Part shown: piece by piece, positions 28,095-37,893 of the stretch
How the letters are laid out: every line of letters starts with the position of its first letter
How positions within the stretch are numbered: the stretch's first letter is position 1
Source: an uncultured Xylophilus sp.
GTDB taxonomy: Bacteria; Pseudomonadota; Gammaproteobacteria; Burkholderiales; Burkholderiaceae_C
NCBI GenBank assembly: GCA_913776965.1
Contig: CAJYQL010000064.1
Span: forward strand, 62,001 to 126,000
DNA length: 64,000 nucleotides
Reading direction: 5' to 3'
The notes under the pieces: model-generated
Databases searched by the model: none
The model's input: only the letters and a program-made list of their open reading frames with translations
What the model was told of the DNA's origin: nothing
Program-made: the position numbers and the translations under genes

Positions 28095-29675
28095 TCAGGC
28101 GGACGCGTCCCTGGCCTGCACCCGGTTGCGGCCGGCGCGCTTGGCGGCGTAGAGCGCCTCGTCGGCCTGGCTCATCAGGCTGGCCGTGTCAGGGCACTGC
28201 GGATAGCAGGCGATGCCGCCGCTGAAACTGGCGGTGAAGATGCCCTCGTCGCAGGTGTGGAACACCCGGGCGAAGCTGTCGCGGATGCTCTCGACGAGCG
28301 CCAGCGCCTGGTCCGGGCCGCAGTCCAGCAGCACCAGCGCGAATTCCTCGCCGCCGTAGCGGCCGACGATGTCGGTCGCCCGCACCCGCCGCCGCAGGTG
28401 CCGGGCGAGGGTCATGATGACCTTGTCGCCGGTGCCGTGGCCGTAGCTGTCGTTGATCCGCTTGAAGTGGTCGATGTCGATCAGCGCGTAGGTCAGCGGG
28501 ACACCCTGCCGCTCGGCCTGCGCCAGGCTCTGCTGCAGCAGCGCCTTGGTCTTGCCGTGGTTGTAGAGGCCGGTCAGGCTGTCCTGCTCCATCAGGCGGC
28601 GCAGTCCGCGGTAACGACGGGCGCGCTGGGTGATCGCCTCGTAGAGCTGCACGGTGGGCACCGGCTTGACCAGGAAGTCGTCGCCGCCCTGGCGCATCGC
28701 GGCCTGCTGCGCCGCCTCGCTGCGGTCGCTGGTCATGTAGACGATCGGCACCGACTCGAAGGCCTTGTGCTGGCGGATGATCTTCGCCACTTCGAGCCCG
28801 CTGCAGCCGTCCAGGTGCATGTCGAGCAGCAGCACGTCGGGGGTGAAGAACTGCAGCACGTCCAGCACCTTTTCCGGCTGGCTCAGGATGCCGAGCCGCA
28901 CGTCCGGATAGGCCGCCATCGCCGTCCGCACGCTGGCCAGCACGGTGCGGGAGTCGTCCAGCAGCAGCACCCGGAAAGGTTCCTCGTCCGCGGGGAAGGC
29001 GACCGGATCGACCACCTCGGCGATCGCGTCGATCGACAGCGGGGCCACGAAATAGAACAGCGCGCCGTGCCGCACCGCCTCCAGCCGCAGGGCGTAGCTG
29101 CCGTGGCCGGCCATGGCGCACCAGGGGATGCCCCGGCGTTGCAGGGTCGCGACGGTTTCGGCCGTGCCGCTGTCGAAGCCGTCGCCGATGTCCACCACTG
29201 CCGCCACCGCGCCGCCCCGGACCGCCGCGGCAGCGCCTTCCCGGGGATCGGTGTACTGGGCCATCCGGTAGCCGTAGTGCTCCATGTGCAGCAGGGCGTC
29301 GCGCGCCGCGGCATCGTGGCCGCCGATGACGACGATCAGCGGCAGTTCGCCCTTGCGGCGATGGCCGGCCGGCCGTTGGAACGCCCGTGCCTGGAGGCTC
29401 GCCTGCTGCACCGCCGCTTCGAGCGCCAGCCACAGCTGCTCGACCTCGGCCACGTCCCGCTCGTCGGGCGTCGACACGGCTTCCAGCCGCAGCAGCAGCG
29501 GTGCGAGCGCAGCGAGGACGTCCGGCAGGCCATGCTCCTCCGCCAGGGTGCCGAGCCGGTCGCAGTGCAGCATCAGCACCGCCCAGTGGGCGATGTCCGC
29601 AGGCTGGGTGCCCACATCGTCCCAGGCCTGGGAGAGTCCGCTCCAGACGGGGTCGAGGTCGTACGGCATCTGCAT
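28095..29675 (-). CDS. response-regulator diguanylate cyclase with pseudo-receiver
   Basis: A 526-residue cytosolic signalling protein. Residues 1-105 are helical and unassigned. Residues 112-225 look like a receiver fold, but it lacks the acidic pair (VVIGGHD) and the conserved lysine (FYFVAPLS), so it is probably a pseudo-receiver. Residues 234-350 form a true receiver: LLLDDSRTV, phospho-acceptor Asp in LLLDMHLDG, and KPVP near 335. A GGDEF domain (370-520) follows with GGEEF and a RATD I-site at standard spacing. It should make c-di-GMP under phosphorylation control, with feedback inhibition. No cognate histidine kinase gene is adjacent. The ATG at 29675 is chosen; one at 29669 is also possible. 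Confidence 0.9.
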   Translation of the reverse strand: MQMPYDLDPVWSGLSQAWDDVGTQPADIAHWAVLMLHCDRLGTLAEEHGLPDVLAALAPLLLRLEAVSTPDERDVAEVEQLWLALEAAVQQASLQARAFQRPAGHRRKGELPLIVVIGGHDAAARDALLHMEHYGYRMAQYTDPREGAAAAVRGGAVAAVVDIGDGFDSGTAETVATLQRRGIPWCAMAGHGSYALRLEAVRHGALFYFVAPLSIDAIAEVVDPVAFPADEEPFRVLLLDDSRTVLASVRTAMAAYPDVRLGILSQPEKVLDVLQFFTPDVLLLDMHLDGCSGLEVAKIIRQHKAFESVPIVYMTSDRSEAAQQAAMRQGGDDFLVKPVPTVQLYEAITQRARRYRGLRRLMEQDSLTGLYNHGKTKALLQQSLAQAERQGVPLTYALIDIDHFKRINDSYGHGTGDKVIMTLARHLRRRVRATDIVGRYGGEEFALVLLDCGPDQALALVESIRDSFARVFHTCDEGIFTASFSGGIACYPQCPDTASLMSQADEALYAAKRAGRNRVQARDASA

Positions 29676-29875
29676 ATGAAAATTACAACATGCACGTACC
29701 GGAAGGGAAATAGAAGCCGGACCCGCGGCCGCGGAGGCCCGACCGGCGGCTTGGCGGACAATGCGGCTCGCCGCGGCCCGATCCGTCTGCGGCCTGTCCT
29801 GTCCCTCGTCCCTTCTCCGTCTGCCCGTCCTGCGCAGCCCGTGCCCACGGGCTCCGCGTCCCGGTTGTCCCTGCC

Positions 29876-31132
29876 GTGTCCGATCCTGCCGCCGCCTCCT
29901 CCGCCGCCCTGCCGCCCGCTGCCGGTGCGCCGTCCGCCCGCGCGATGACGCCCAGCGAGCGCCGCTCCGCCGTGTCCCTGGCGTCGATCTTCGCCCTGCG
30001 CATGCTCGGCCTGTTCCTGGTGCTGCCGGTGTTCGCGCTGGAGGCGCGCCGCTATCCCGGCGGCGACGACGCGGCGCTGGTCGGCCTGGCGATGGGCATC
30101 TACGGCCTGACCCAGGCCTGCCTGCAGATGCCGTTCGGGCTGGCGTCCGACCGGTTCGGCCGCAAGCGGGTGATCGTCGCCGGTCTGCTGGTCTTCGCGT
30201 TCGGCAGTTTCGTCGCCGCCCTGGCCGACAGCCTGACCGGGCTGGTGGCGGGCCGGGCGCTGCAGGGCGCCGGTGCGGTCTCGGCCGCCGTCACCGCCCT
30301 GCTGGCCGACCAGACCCGCGAGATCGTGCGCACCAAGGCGATGGCGCTGGTCGGCGGCAGCATCGGCCTGATGTTCGCGCTGGCGCTGGTGGTTGCGCCG
30401 GCGCTGTCGGGCTGGATAGGCCTGTCGGGCCTGTTCGCCTTCACCGGGCTGCTGGCGCTGGCGGGCGTGGCCGCCGTCGTGTGGTGGGTGCCGGCGGAGC
30501 AGCCGCACGGCGCCGGCCAGCCGCGCGGCCGGCTCGCCGACGTGCTGGCCCACCGCGACCTGCTGCGGCTGAACGCCGGCGTGTTCGCGCTGCATACGGT
30601 CCAGCTCGCGATGTGGGTGGCGGTGCCGGCCATGATGGTGCAGGCCGGCCTGCCGAAGGAGCACCACTGGTGGATCTACCTGCCCGCGGTGCTGGCATCC
30701 TTCGGGGTGATGGGCGGGGCGCTGTTCCCGCTGGAGCGGCGCGGCCACCTGCGGGCGGTGCTGCTCGGCTCGATCGGGCTGGTGATCGTGGTGCAGGCCG
30801 GCCTGCTGGCGCTGGCCTGGGCCGGGCCGGGCGCCGGCGGCGGGCTTTGGCCGCTCGGGCTGTTGCTGTTCGTCTTCTTCTGCGGCTTCAATGCGCTGGA
30901 GGCGAGCCAGCCGAGCCTCGTGTCGCGCATGGCGCCGGCACCGCTACGGGGGGCGGCGCTCGGGCTCTACAACACGCTGCAGTCGCTCGGGCTGTTCGCC
31001 GGCGGCGCCGTCGGCGGCGCCCTTGTGCATGGCGCCGGGCCGGTCGGCCTGTTCGCGGCCACGCTGGCTCTTGCGCTGGGATGGCTGGCCCTCACCTGGG
31101 GACTGCGGCCGGTCGGCCGGACGCTCCACTAG
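29876..31132 (+). CDS. MFS transporter, YajR-like
   Basis: A 418-residue MFS transporter. The start is a GTG at 29876; the first in-frame ATG is at 29945 (MTPSERRSAV) and is a real alternative that would remove a low-complexity Ala/Pro/Ser tail. Early sequence FALRMLGLFLVLPVFAL, then GLTQACLQMPFGLASDRFGRKRVI (the MFS A-motif loop D-R-F-G-R-K), is close to the YajR/drug-proton antiporter group. About twelve membrane helices are visible; the extra C-terminal domain of E. coli YajR is missing. The substrate is unknown. The ssb gene follows at 136 bases. Confidence 0.88.
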   Translation: MSDPAAASSAALPPAAGAPSARAMTPSERRSAVSLASIFALRMLGLFLVLPVFALEARRYPGGDDAALVGLAMGIYGLTQACLQMPFGLASDRFGRKRVIVAGLLVFAFGSFVAALADSLTGLVAGRALQGAGAVSAAVTALLADQTREIVRTKAMALVGGSIGLMFALALVVAPALSGWIGLSGLFAFTGLLALAGVAAVVWWVPAEQPHGAGQPRGRLADVLAHRDLLRLNAGVFALHTVQLAMWVAVPAMMVQAGLPKEHHWWIYLPAVLASFGVMGGALFPLERRGHLRAVLLGSIGLVIVVQAGLLALAWAGPGAGGGLWPLGLLLFVFFCGFNALEASQPSLVSRMAPAPLRGAALGLYNTLQSLGLFAGGAVGGALVHGAGPVGLFAATLALALGWLALTWGLRPVGRTLH

Positions 31133-31267
31133 GCGGGCAGCGGGCCGGCACCTCCGGCGCAGGTCGATGCGGCACAATGGCGCGCTCCGGCGCCGCGCCC
31201 GCCGGCCCCGCGCCGCCGCGGCCCGCCAGCTTCCATTTCCCTCATCTCCCAGCACAGGCAGAGCACC

Positions 31268-31801
31268 ATGGCATCCGTCAACACAGTCATCATCGTCGGC
31301 AACCTCGGCCGCGATCCGGAGACCCGCAGCTTCCCGAACGGCGGCCAGGTCTGCAACATCCGCGTCGCCACGACCGACCGCTGGAAGGACAAGCAGAGCG
31401 GCGAGATGCGCGAGATCACCGAATGGCACAGCATCGTCTTCAACGACCGGCTGGCCGAAATTGCGGCGCAGTACCTGCGCAAGGGCTCGCAGGTGTACGT
31501 CGAGGGCCAACTGCGCACCCGCAAGTGGACCGACAAGGAAGGCGCCGAGCGCTACACCACCGAGATCCGTGCCGACCAGATGCAGATGCTCGGCAGCCGC
31601 CAAGGCCAGGGCGGCCCCTCGTCCTCGTCGCAGGAAGACGACGGCTACGGCGGTGGCGGCGGCTACGACAGCGCGCCGCGCCGCGCACCGGCACCGGCCC
31701 CCCGTCCTTCGGCCGCGCCCGCACCCCGCGCCGCGCCGGCGCCCAGCCGCGCACCGCAGTCGTCGGGCTTCGACGACATGGACGACGACATTCCGTTCTG
31801 A
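31268..31801 (+). CDS. ssb: single-stranded DNA-binding protein
   Basis: A 177-residue SSB. The OB-fold DNA-binding domain occupies residues 1-110 ([20 protein letters not shown], the aromatic/basic strands around [17 protein letters not shown]). A Gly/Ala/Pro-rich linker follows, and the C-terminus ends DDMDDDIPF, the acidic tip that binds replication and repair partners. All expected elements are present. It coats single-stranded DNA as a tetramer during replication, recombination and repair. A strong terminator follows 30 bases after the stop. Confidence 0.97.
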   Translation: MASVNTVIIVGNLGRDPETRSFPNGGQVCNIRVATTDRWKDKQSGEMREITEWHSIVFNDRLAEIAAQYLRKGSQVYVEGQLRTRKWTDKEGAERYTTEIRADQMQMLGSRQGQGGPSSSSQEDDGYGGGGGYDSAPRRAPAPAPRPSAAPAPRAAPAPSRAPQSSGFDDMDDDIPF

Positions 31802-31831
31802 AGTCAAGCGCGTTGCGCGCAGGGATCGACA

Positions 31832-31863
31832 CCCGCCGGCTCCTTGCGAGCGGCGGGTTTTTT
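31832..31863 (+). terminator. rho-independent terminator after ssb
   Basis: Stem built from CCCGCCG and CGGCGGG, extended by GCTC/GAGC, followed by a run of T (TTTTTT from 31858). It closes the ssb transcript ahead of the convergent expansin gene. Confidence 0.9.
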
Positions 31864-31930
31864 CATGCCCGGTGCCGCGGGGCAGGTTGTCGCCATCGCT
31901 CCGCCGCACGCCGTGGCGGTCGGCCGACGC

Positions 31931-32704
31931 TCAGGGGAACTGCCCGCCGCCGGCCACCTGCAGCGCGCTGGCGGGGGCGGGCAGCGTGTCGATCAGCACC
32001 GCGCCGGTCACGGCCGTGATCCGCACCTGCAGCGGACCGTCGGCGATCTGCTGCGGGTACACGAAATAGTTGTAGTCCATCCGGGCCACCGGCGTCCACG
32101 CGGTGGCGCCCGCCGGCCGGATCTCGAGCGCCGTCACCGGCCAGCGGTGGTTGCGCACCTGCAAAGCCACCCAGTAGCGGCTGCTGCCTTCCTTGTAGCG
32201 GTACTGCACTGGCCCCTGCACGTCGCCTGCCACCAGTTGCCAGCGGATCGGCACCCGACCGGCGACCGGATCGGCGATGCGGGCGAACGCCTGCTGGCTG
32301 AGGTCGAGGTGGCCGGTCGGGCATTCGGGGCAGCGGTCGGTCACCCGCACCGTGACGTTGCCGCGCGGCCCGGAGACGGCGAGGTAGGCGCCGCAGACCG
32401 CACTGTTGGCGTAGTCGGGCGCGTTCATCGCGGTGACCCGCAGGTCGCCCGGGCTCGGATCGAAGCCGCAGTTGCCGGCGCCGGTGGCGTCGTAGTAGGT
32501 GGCATTGCCGGTGCGGATCACGCCGGCGGTGGTCGGGGGCGGAGCAGGGGCCGGAGCAGGGGCGGGCGATGGTGCCGGTGCGGGCGAGGGCGCCTGCGCA
32601 CCCGGTGCGGGCTCTGCCGCCGGTCCGCCATCGCCGCCGCCACCGCCGCAGGCAGACAGGCTGGCCAGAAAAAAGGGAGCGGCGGCGCGGAACAGTCGGG
32701 GCAT
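31931..32704 (-). CDS. bacterial expansin (EXLX1-like) lipoprotein
   Basis: Predicted 257 residues from MPRLFRAAAP; the ORF is open 26 codons upstream but this ATG begins the signal peptide, with a lipobox at Cys19 (ASLSAC) followed by GGGGG. After a Pro/Ala linker (30-58), domain D1 (61-150) has the expansin double-psi barrel: TGNATYYD, GNCGFD, and the conserved Asp pair D123 (TDRCPEC) and D134 (GHLDLSQQAF). Domain D2 (155-250) is CBM63-like, with SSRYWVALQVRNHRWPV and aromatic binding residues (Y177, W178, W188, and Y211 in RMDYNYF). Expansins loosen plant cell wall cellulose without hydrolysis. The family is patchy in bacteria and linked to plant association. Anchoring as a lipoprotein is less usual. 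Confidence 0.88.
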   Translation of the reverse strand: MPRLFRAAAPFFLASLSACGGGGGDGGPAAEPAPGAQAPSPAPAPSPAPAPAPAPPPTTAGVIRTGNATYYDATGAGNCGFDPSPGDLRVTAMNAPDYANSAVCGAYLAVSGPRGNVTVRVTDRCPECPTGHLDLSQQAFARIADPVAGRVPIRWQLVAGDVQGPVQYRYKEGSSRYWVALQVRNHRWPVTALEIRPAGATAWTPVARMDYNYFVYPQQIADGPLQVRITAVTGAVLIDTLPAPASALQVAGGGQFP

Positions 32705-32825
32705 GGAAAGACGCTGTAGAGAAGGCCGCGGAGTATTCGCCGGGGCCGGACCCTGTTCGCCGGAAACCTTGTGACCAATCATGTCGACATGCAGCCGCCC
32801 AGGCTGCAGCGGCCGTTGCGCCCTG

Positions 32826-33965
32826 TTACGACTGTGACGTATCGGCGCGGTCCACCCGGTCGATCACGCCGCCGCCCAGGCACACATCGCCGTCGTACAG
32901 CACCGCCGACTGTCCCGGCGTCGGCGCCCACTGGGCGTCCGCGAAGTCCAGCGCGAAACGGTCGGCGGTCGGGCCGCCGTCGGCCGACAGCGTGCAGCCG
33001 GCATCTGCCTGGCGGTAGCGGGTCTTGGCCGCATAGGCGCCCGGCGCGGGCGGTGAGCCGGCGACCCAGCTCGCGTCGCCCGCGGCGAGCCGGTGCGACA
33101 GCAGCCACGGATGGTCGTGGCCCTGCACCACGTACAACGTGTTGCGCTCGACGTCCTTGCGTGCGACGAACCACGGCGCATGCTCGCCGCCGCCCTTCTG
33201 CGCACCCTTGTCCTTCACCCCGCCGATGCCCAGCCCCTGGCGCTGGCCGAGTGTGTAGAACGACAGGCCCTGGTGCCGGCCCAGCGTGCGGCCAGTGTCG
33301 TCGCGGATCGGGCCCGGCGCATGGGCGATGTAGCGGTTCAGGAATTCCCGGAACGGCCGCTCGCCGATGAAGCAGATGCCGGTCGAATCCTTCTTCTTCG
33401 CGTTCGGCAGCCCGATCTCGGCGGCGATGCGGCGCACCTCGGTCTTGTGCAGCTCGCCCACCGGGAACAGCGCCTTCGACAGCTGGGCCTGGTTCAGCCG
33501 GTGCAGGAAATAGCTCTGGTCCTTCGACGGGTCCAGGCCCTTCAGCAGCTGGTAGCGCTGCGAGGCATCGTCGAGGCGCACCCGCGCATAGTGGCCGGTG
33601 GCGATCTTCTCGGCGCCCAGCCGCATCGCATGGTCGAGGAAGGCCTTGAACTTGATCTCGGCGTTACAGAGCACGTCGGGATTCGGGGTGCGGCCGGCCT
33701 GGTACTCGCGCAGGAATTCGGCGAAGACGCGGTCCTTGTAGTCGGCCGCGAAGTTCACATGCTCGATGTCGATGCCAAGCACGTCGGCCACCGCCGCCGC
33801 ATCGACGAAATCGACGTTCGACGAGCAGTACTCGCTGTCGTCGTCGTCTTCCCAGTTCTTCATGAAAATGCCCACGACCTCGTGGCCCTGCTGCTGAAGG
33901 AGATGGGCGGTGACGGCGGAGTCAACCCCTCCGGAGAGGCCGACGACGATGCGGTGACGGGACAT
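32826..33965 (-). CDS. mnmA: tRNA-specific 2-thiouridylase MnmA
   Basis: A 379-residue MnmA (TrmU), which transfers sulfur to U34 of tRNAs for Lys, Glu and Gln using ATP. The PP-loop [15 protein letters not shown] is at residues 8-22; the two catalytic cysteines lie in [11 protein letters not shown] (near 100) and [12 protein letters not shown] (near 205), and the C-terminal beta-barrel domain is present. Length and motifs are standard. It is oriented away from the LysR gene; no operon partner is evident. A 121-base gap separates it from the expansin gene, which reads in the same direction. Confidence 0.97.
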   Translation of the reverse strand: MSRHRIVVGLSGGVDSAVTAHLLQQQGHEVVGIFMKNWEDDDDSEYCSSNVDFVDAAAVADVLGIDIEHVNFAADYKDRVFAEFLREYQAGRTPNPDVLCNAEIKFKAFLDHAMRLGAEKIATGHYARVRLDDASQRYQLLKGLDPSKDQSYFLHRLNQAQLSKALFPVGELHKTEVRRIAAEIGLPNAKKKDSTGICFIGERPFREFLNRYIAHAPGPIRDDTGRTLGRHQGLSFYTLGQRQGLGIGGVKDKGAQKGGGEHAPWFVARKDVERNTLYVVQGHDHPWLLSHRLAAGDASWVAGSPPAPGAYAAKTRYRQADAGCTLSADGGPTADRFALDFADAQWAPTPGQSAVLYDGDVCLGGGVIDRVDRADTSQS

Positions 33966-34027
33966 AGGTGTGCGATTATCCCGGGCCCCCTTTTCCGCCC
34001 GCCGGCACGCGGGATTGCCGCCCTGTC

Positions 34028-34972
34028 ATGGAACTGCGCCAGCTCCGCTACTTCGTGCGCACCGTCGAGCTCGGCAGCATCAGCCGCGCCGCGGGCGAGC
34101 TGGGCATCGTGCAGTCGGCGCTCAGCCAGCAGATCAGCCGGCTGGAAGGCGAACTTTCGGCCCGGCTGCTGCAGCGCAGTGCCCGCGGCGTGCTGCCCAC
34201 GGAAGCTGGCGCCGCCTTCTTCCGCGAGGCGCAACTGACCCTGCGCCATGCCGAGCAGGCCCAGCGCGCGGCGCAGCAGGCGCGGCTGTCGGGCACGGTG
34301 AGCGTGGGCCTCGCGCCCACCACCGCGGCGGTGCTGGCCATGCCCTTCCTGCGTGCGATGCGGGAGCGGTATCCCGACGTGCGGCTGCACATGGTCGAGG
34401 CGCTGTCGGGCCACCTGGCGACGATGCTCAACGCCCGCCAGCTCGACCTGGCGGTGCTGTTCTCTACCCAGGTCGGCCGGCGCTGGAGCGTGCTGCCAGT
34501 GCTGGAGGAAAAACTGCTGCTGATCCGCGCGCGGGCGCATCTGCCCGCCGGCGCGCCGCCGCAGAGCCGGCCGGTGACGACGCGGGCGCTCGCCGCGCTG
34601 CCGCTGATCCTGCCGACCCATTCGCACGGCCTGCGCGCGACGATCGACGCCGCGTTCCTGCGCGCGCGGGTCCCGCTGCGGCTGGTGGCCGAGATCGATT
34701 CGCTGGCCATGCTGATGGACGCGGTGGACCTGGGAATCGGGGCCACGGTGCAGCCGGGCGCCGCGGTCGGCCGGTTCGCCGACGCGGCCACGCGCTTCCG
34801 CCTCGCGCCGCTGGCCGACCGGCAGGCCCGCCGGCTGAACGCCGTCTGCAGCCTGTCGGACGACGAACTGCCACCGGCCGCGCTGGCCGCCCGGGTGGTG
34901 CTGGGCGACACCGCCCGCGCGCTGGTGGCCGGCGGCCAGTGGCCGGGCGCGGAACTGGTCGCGCCGACCTGA
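34028..34972 (+). CDS. LysR-family transcriptional regulator of the tcu module
   Basis: Predicted 314 residues from the ATG at 34028 (MELRQLRYFVRTVELGSISR). The helix-turn-helix is at about 16-40 (SISRAAGELGIVQSALSQQISRLE). An effector-binding domain of two Rossmann-like halves fills the rest. It reads in the same direction as tcuA, which starts 195 bases later, and divergently from mnmA. In Salmonella a LysR protein (TcuR) activates tcuABC in response to tricarballylate, so I infer a similar role, with no direct evidence for the ligand. Confidence 0.88.
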   Translation: MELRQLRYFVRTVELGSISRAAGELGIVQSALSQQISRLEGELSARLLQRSARGVLPTEAGAAFFREAQLTLRHAEQAQRAAQQARLSGTVSVGLAPTTAAVLAMPFLRAMRERYPDVRLHMVEALSGHLATMLNARQLDLAVLFSTQVGRRWSVLPVLEEKLLLIRARAHLPAGAPPQSRPVTTRALAALPLILPTHSHGLRATIDAAFLRARVPLRLVAEIDSLAMLMDAVDLGIGATVQPGAAVGRFADAATRFRLAPLADRQARRLNAVCSLSDDELPPAALAARVVLGDTARALVAGGQWPGAELVAPT

Positions 34973-35167
34973 TCCGGTTGCTTCCTGGGCGGGGAGCCAT
35001 CACAAAAACCGATGGCCCCATGGCCCCCGCCGGTCTGGCGGGCCGCGGCGGCGGCGCCTACAGTCTGGCCTCCCCATGAGATACCTACAACATTCGCGCC
35101 CCGTGCGCACCGGCGCGGCCCCGCGCGCCCATTGTTCCCCCGGCGCACATCCGCGCCGGCCCCAGCC

Positions 35168-36607
35168 ATGACCGCGATGCCCGATGTCCTCGTCATCGGC
35201 GGCGGCAACGCCGCGCTCTGTGCGGCCTTGATGGCCCGCGAGGCCGGCGCCTCGGTGCTGCTGGTCGAATCCGCGCCGCGTGCCTGGCGCGGCGGCAACT
35301 CGATGCATGTGCGCAACCTGCGCTGCATGCACGACGCGCCGCAGGACGTGCTGGTCGAGGCCTATCCCGAAGAGGAATACTGGCAGGACCTGCTGAAGGT
35401 CACCGGCGGCCTCACCAACGAGGCGCTGGCGCGGCTCGTCATCCGCCATTCGTCGCGCTGCCGGCCGTGGATGCGGCGGCACGGCGTGCATTTCCAGCCG
35501 CCGCTCTCGGGCGCGCTGCATGTCGCCCGCACCAACGCGTTCTTCATGGGCGGCGGCAAGGCGCTGGTCAACGCCTACTACCGGAGCGCCGAGAAGCTGG
35601 GCGTGCAGGTGCGCTACGACACGCCCGTCGCCCGGCTCGAACTCGACGGCGGCCGCTTCATGGCGGCCATCACCGAATCCGGCGAGCGCATCGAAGCCAA
35701 GGCCTGCGTGATGGCCTGCGGCGGCTTCGAGTCCAACCTCGCCTGGCAGCGCGAGGCCTGGGGCCAGAACGCGCGCGGCGAATGGACTGCCGAGAACTTC
35801 CTGATCCGCGGCACCCGCTTCAACCAGGGCGTGCTGCTGAAGTTCATGCTCGACGCCGGCGCCGACAGCATCGGCGACCCGACGCAGGCGCACTGCGTGG
35901 CGATCGATGCGCGCGCGCCGCTCTACGACGGCGGCATCTGCACCCGCATCGACTGCGTGTCGCTCGGCGTGGTGGTGAATCGCGATGCCGAACGCTTCTA
36001 TGACGAGGGCGAGGACTTCTGGCCCAAGCGCTATGCGATCTGGGGCCGCCTGGTGGCCCAGCAGCCGGGGCAGGTGGCCTATTCGATCATCGACCAGAAG
36101 GCGATCGGCCGCTTCATGCCGCCGGTGTTCGACGGCACCAAGGCCGACACGCTGGAAGACCTGGCCCGCCAGATCGGCCTGGACGTGCCGACCTTCCTGA
36201 AGACGGTCGGCGACTACAACGCCGCCTGCCGCGTCGGCACCTTCGACCACACCGCGCTCGACGACTGCCACACCGAGGGCGTGTCGCCCGCCAAGACCCA
36301 CTGGGCGCGGCCGCTCGACACGGCACCCTTCTACGCATACCCGCTCAAGCCCGGCATCACCTTCACCTACCTGGGCATGAAGGTCGACGAGACCACCGCA
36401 GTGCGCTTCGGCGGCGTGCCGAGCGAGAACCTGTTCGTGGCCGGCGAGATGATGGCCGGCAACGTGCTCGGCAAGGGCTACACCGCCGGCGTCGGCATGA
36501 GCATCGGCACGGCCTTTGGCCGCATCGCCGGCGTGGGCGCAGCGCGCTCGGCCGGTTTCCACCACCCTGCCTTCGACGAGGAATTCGCCCATGCCGCCGC
36601 TCGATGA
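35168..36607 (+). CDS. tcuA: FAD-dependent tricarballylate dehydrogenase TcuA
   Basis: Predicted 479 residues from [12 protein letters not shown]; the open frame extends 52 codons upstream without a better start. It belongs to the fumarate-reductase/succinate-dehydrogenase flavoprotein family: FAD site [13 protein letters not shown] at 10-22, [10 protein letters not shown] near 43, and the C-terminal [23 protein letters not shown] near 430. Salmonella TcuA oxidises tricarballylate to cis-aconitate, with TcuB reoxidising the FADH2. The tcuB start lies 17 bases inside this gene, which strongly supports the assignment. Its true substrate could be another dicarboxylate or tricarboxylate, since Bug proteins replace the TcuC permease here. 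Confidence 0.88.
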   Translation: MTAMPDVLVIGGGNAALCAALMAREAGASVLLVESAPRAWRGGNSMHVRNLRCMHDAPQDVLVEAYPEEEYWQDLLKVTGGLTNEALARLVIRHSSRCRPWMRRHGVHFQPPLSGALHVARTNAFFMGGGKALVNAYYRSAEKLGVQVRYDTPVARLELDGGRFMAAITESGERIEAKACVMACGGFESNLAWQREAWGQNARGEWTAENFLIRGTRFNQGVLLKFMLDAGADSIGDPTQAHCVAIDARAPLYDGGICTRIDCVSLGVVVNRDAERFYDEGEDFWPKRYAIWGRLVAQQPGQVAYSIIDQKAIGRFMPPVFDGTKADTLEDLARQIGLDVPTFLKTVGDYNAACRVGTFDHTALDDCHTEGVSPAKTHWARPLDTAPFYAYPLKPGITFTYLGMKVDETTAVRFGGVPSENLFVAGEMMAGNVLGKGYTAGVGMSIGTAFGRIAGVGAARSAGFHHPAFDEEFAHAAAR

Positions 36608-37841
36608 ACTGGTGCGCAGCGTGCAGGCCGAGACCGATGCCGTCGGCCTCGACGGCCGCGCGTCCGTCAACCCCCGCGTGATCCCGATCCGCCCCGCGCT
36701 GTTGCTGTCGGCCGGCGAGAAGGAAGTCGCCCGCATCCTGCAGATCTGCAACGCCTGCCGCTACTGCGAAGGCTTCTGCGCAGTATTCCCCGCGATGACG
36801 CGCCGGCTGGAATTCGGCCAGGCCGACACCCACTACCTGGCCAACCTCTGCCACAACTGCGGCGCCTGCCTGCATGCCTGCCAGTACGCACCGCCGCACG
36901 AGTTCGCGGTCAACGTGCCGAAGGCGATGGCCGAGGTCCGCATGCAGACCTACCACGACTACGCCTGGCCGCCCGCGCTCGGCGCGCTGTACAAGCGCAA
37001 CGGGCTCACCGTGGCGATGGCGCTGGCCGGTGGACTGGCGCTGTTCCTGGTGCTGGCGGTGGCGATGAGCGGATCGCTGATCCACGAGCCGCTGGCGGGC
37101 AACTTCTATGCGATCTTCCCGCACAACTTCCTGGCCGCCGTGTTCGGCGTGGTGTTCGGCTATGTGGTGTTCGCGCTCGGCATGGGCGTGCGGCGCTTCT
37201 GGCGCGAGGTTTCGCCCGGCCACGACCACCAGCCCGGCCGCGGTCCCGAGATCGCGGAGGTGCGCACCGCCGCCGCGGCCGAGGCGGCGCACGACGTGCT
37301 GCGGCTGAAGTACCTGGGCGGCGGCCACGGCGAAGGCTGCAACAACGAGGACGACGCGTTCACGCTCTGGCGCCGGCGCTTCCACCACTTCACCTTCTAC
37401 GGCTTCCTGCTGTGCTTCGCCTCGACCAGCGTGGCGACGCTCTACCACTACCTGCTCGACCTGCACGCGCCCTATGCGCTCACCAGCCTGCCGGTGATCC
37501 TCGGCACGCTGGGCGGCATCGGCCTGGTGGTCGGCCCGACCGGGCTGCTGTGGCTGAACCTGCGGCGCGATCCGCAGCACGGCGACCAGGCCCAGCGGCC
37601 GATGGACCGCGGCTTCATCGCGCTGCTGCTGCTGACCAGCATCACCGGCCTGGCGCTGCTGGCACTGCGCGACACCTCGGTGATGGCGCTGCTGCTGGCG
37701 GTGCACCTGGGCGTGGTGATGGCGCTGTTCCTGACGCTGCCCTACGGCAAGTTCGCCCACGGCATCTTCCGCAGCGCGGCGCTCTTGAAGCACACCATCG
37801 AGAAGCGCCTGCCCAACCGCCTCCAGCTCGGCAGCGATTGA
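36591..37841 (+). CDS. tcuB: TcuB, Fe-S/heme membrane electron acceptor for TcuA
   Basis: Predicted 416 residues from [11 protein letters not shown], chosen because it overlaps tcuA by 17 bases. Two cysteine clusters, [16 protein letters not shown] (near 50) and [17 protein letters not shown] (near 90), bind two 4Fe-4S centres. The C-terminal two-thirds has about six membrane helices with histidines ([22 protein letters not shown]) that could hold heme b. This is the layout of TcuB/CitB, which passes electrons from reduced TcuA to the quinone pool. It stands directly ahead of a Bug gene, 52 bases later. The assignment is good by architecture and by order. Confidence 0.88.
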   Translation: MPPLDELVRSVQAETDAVGLDGRASVNPRVIPIRPALLLSAGEKEVARILQICNACRYCEGFCAVFPAMTRRLEFGQADTHYLANLCHNCGACLHACQYAPPHEFAVNVPKAMAEVRMQTYHDYAWPPALGALYKRNGLTVAMALAGGLALFLVLAVAMSGSLIHEPLAGNFYAIFPHNFLAAVFGVVFGYVVFALGMGVRRFWREVSPGHDHQPGRGPEIAEVRTAAAAEAAHDVLRLKYLGGGHGEGCNNEDDAFTLWRRRFHHFTFYGFLLCFASTSVATLYHYLLDLHAPYALTSLPVILGTLGGIGLVVGPTGLLWLNLRRDPQHGDQAQRPMDRGFIALLLLTSITGLALLALRDTSVMALLLAVHLGVVMALFLTLPYGKFAHGIFRSAALLKHTIEKRLPNRLQLGSD

Positions 37842-37893
37842 GCGGCCGGCCGGCCGTATCCCGAGACAAATCCCCGATTCACGAAAGCACGAC

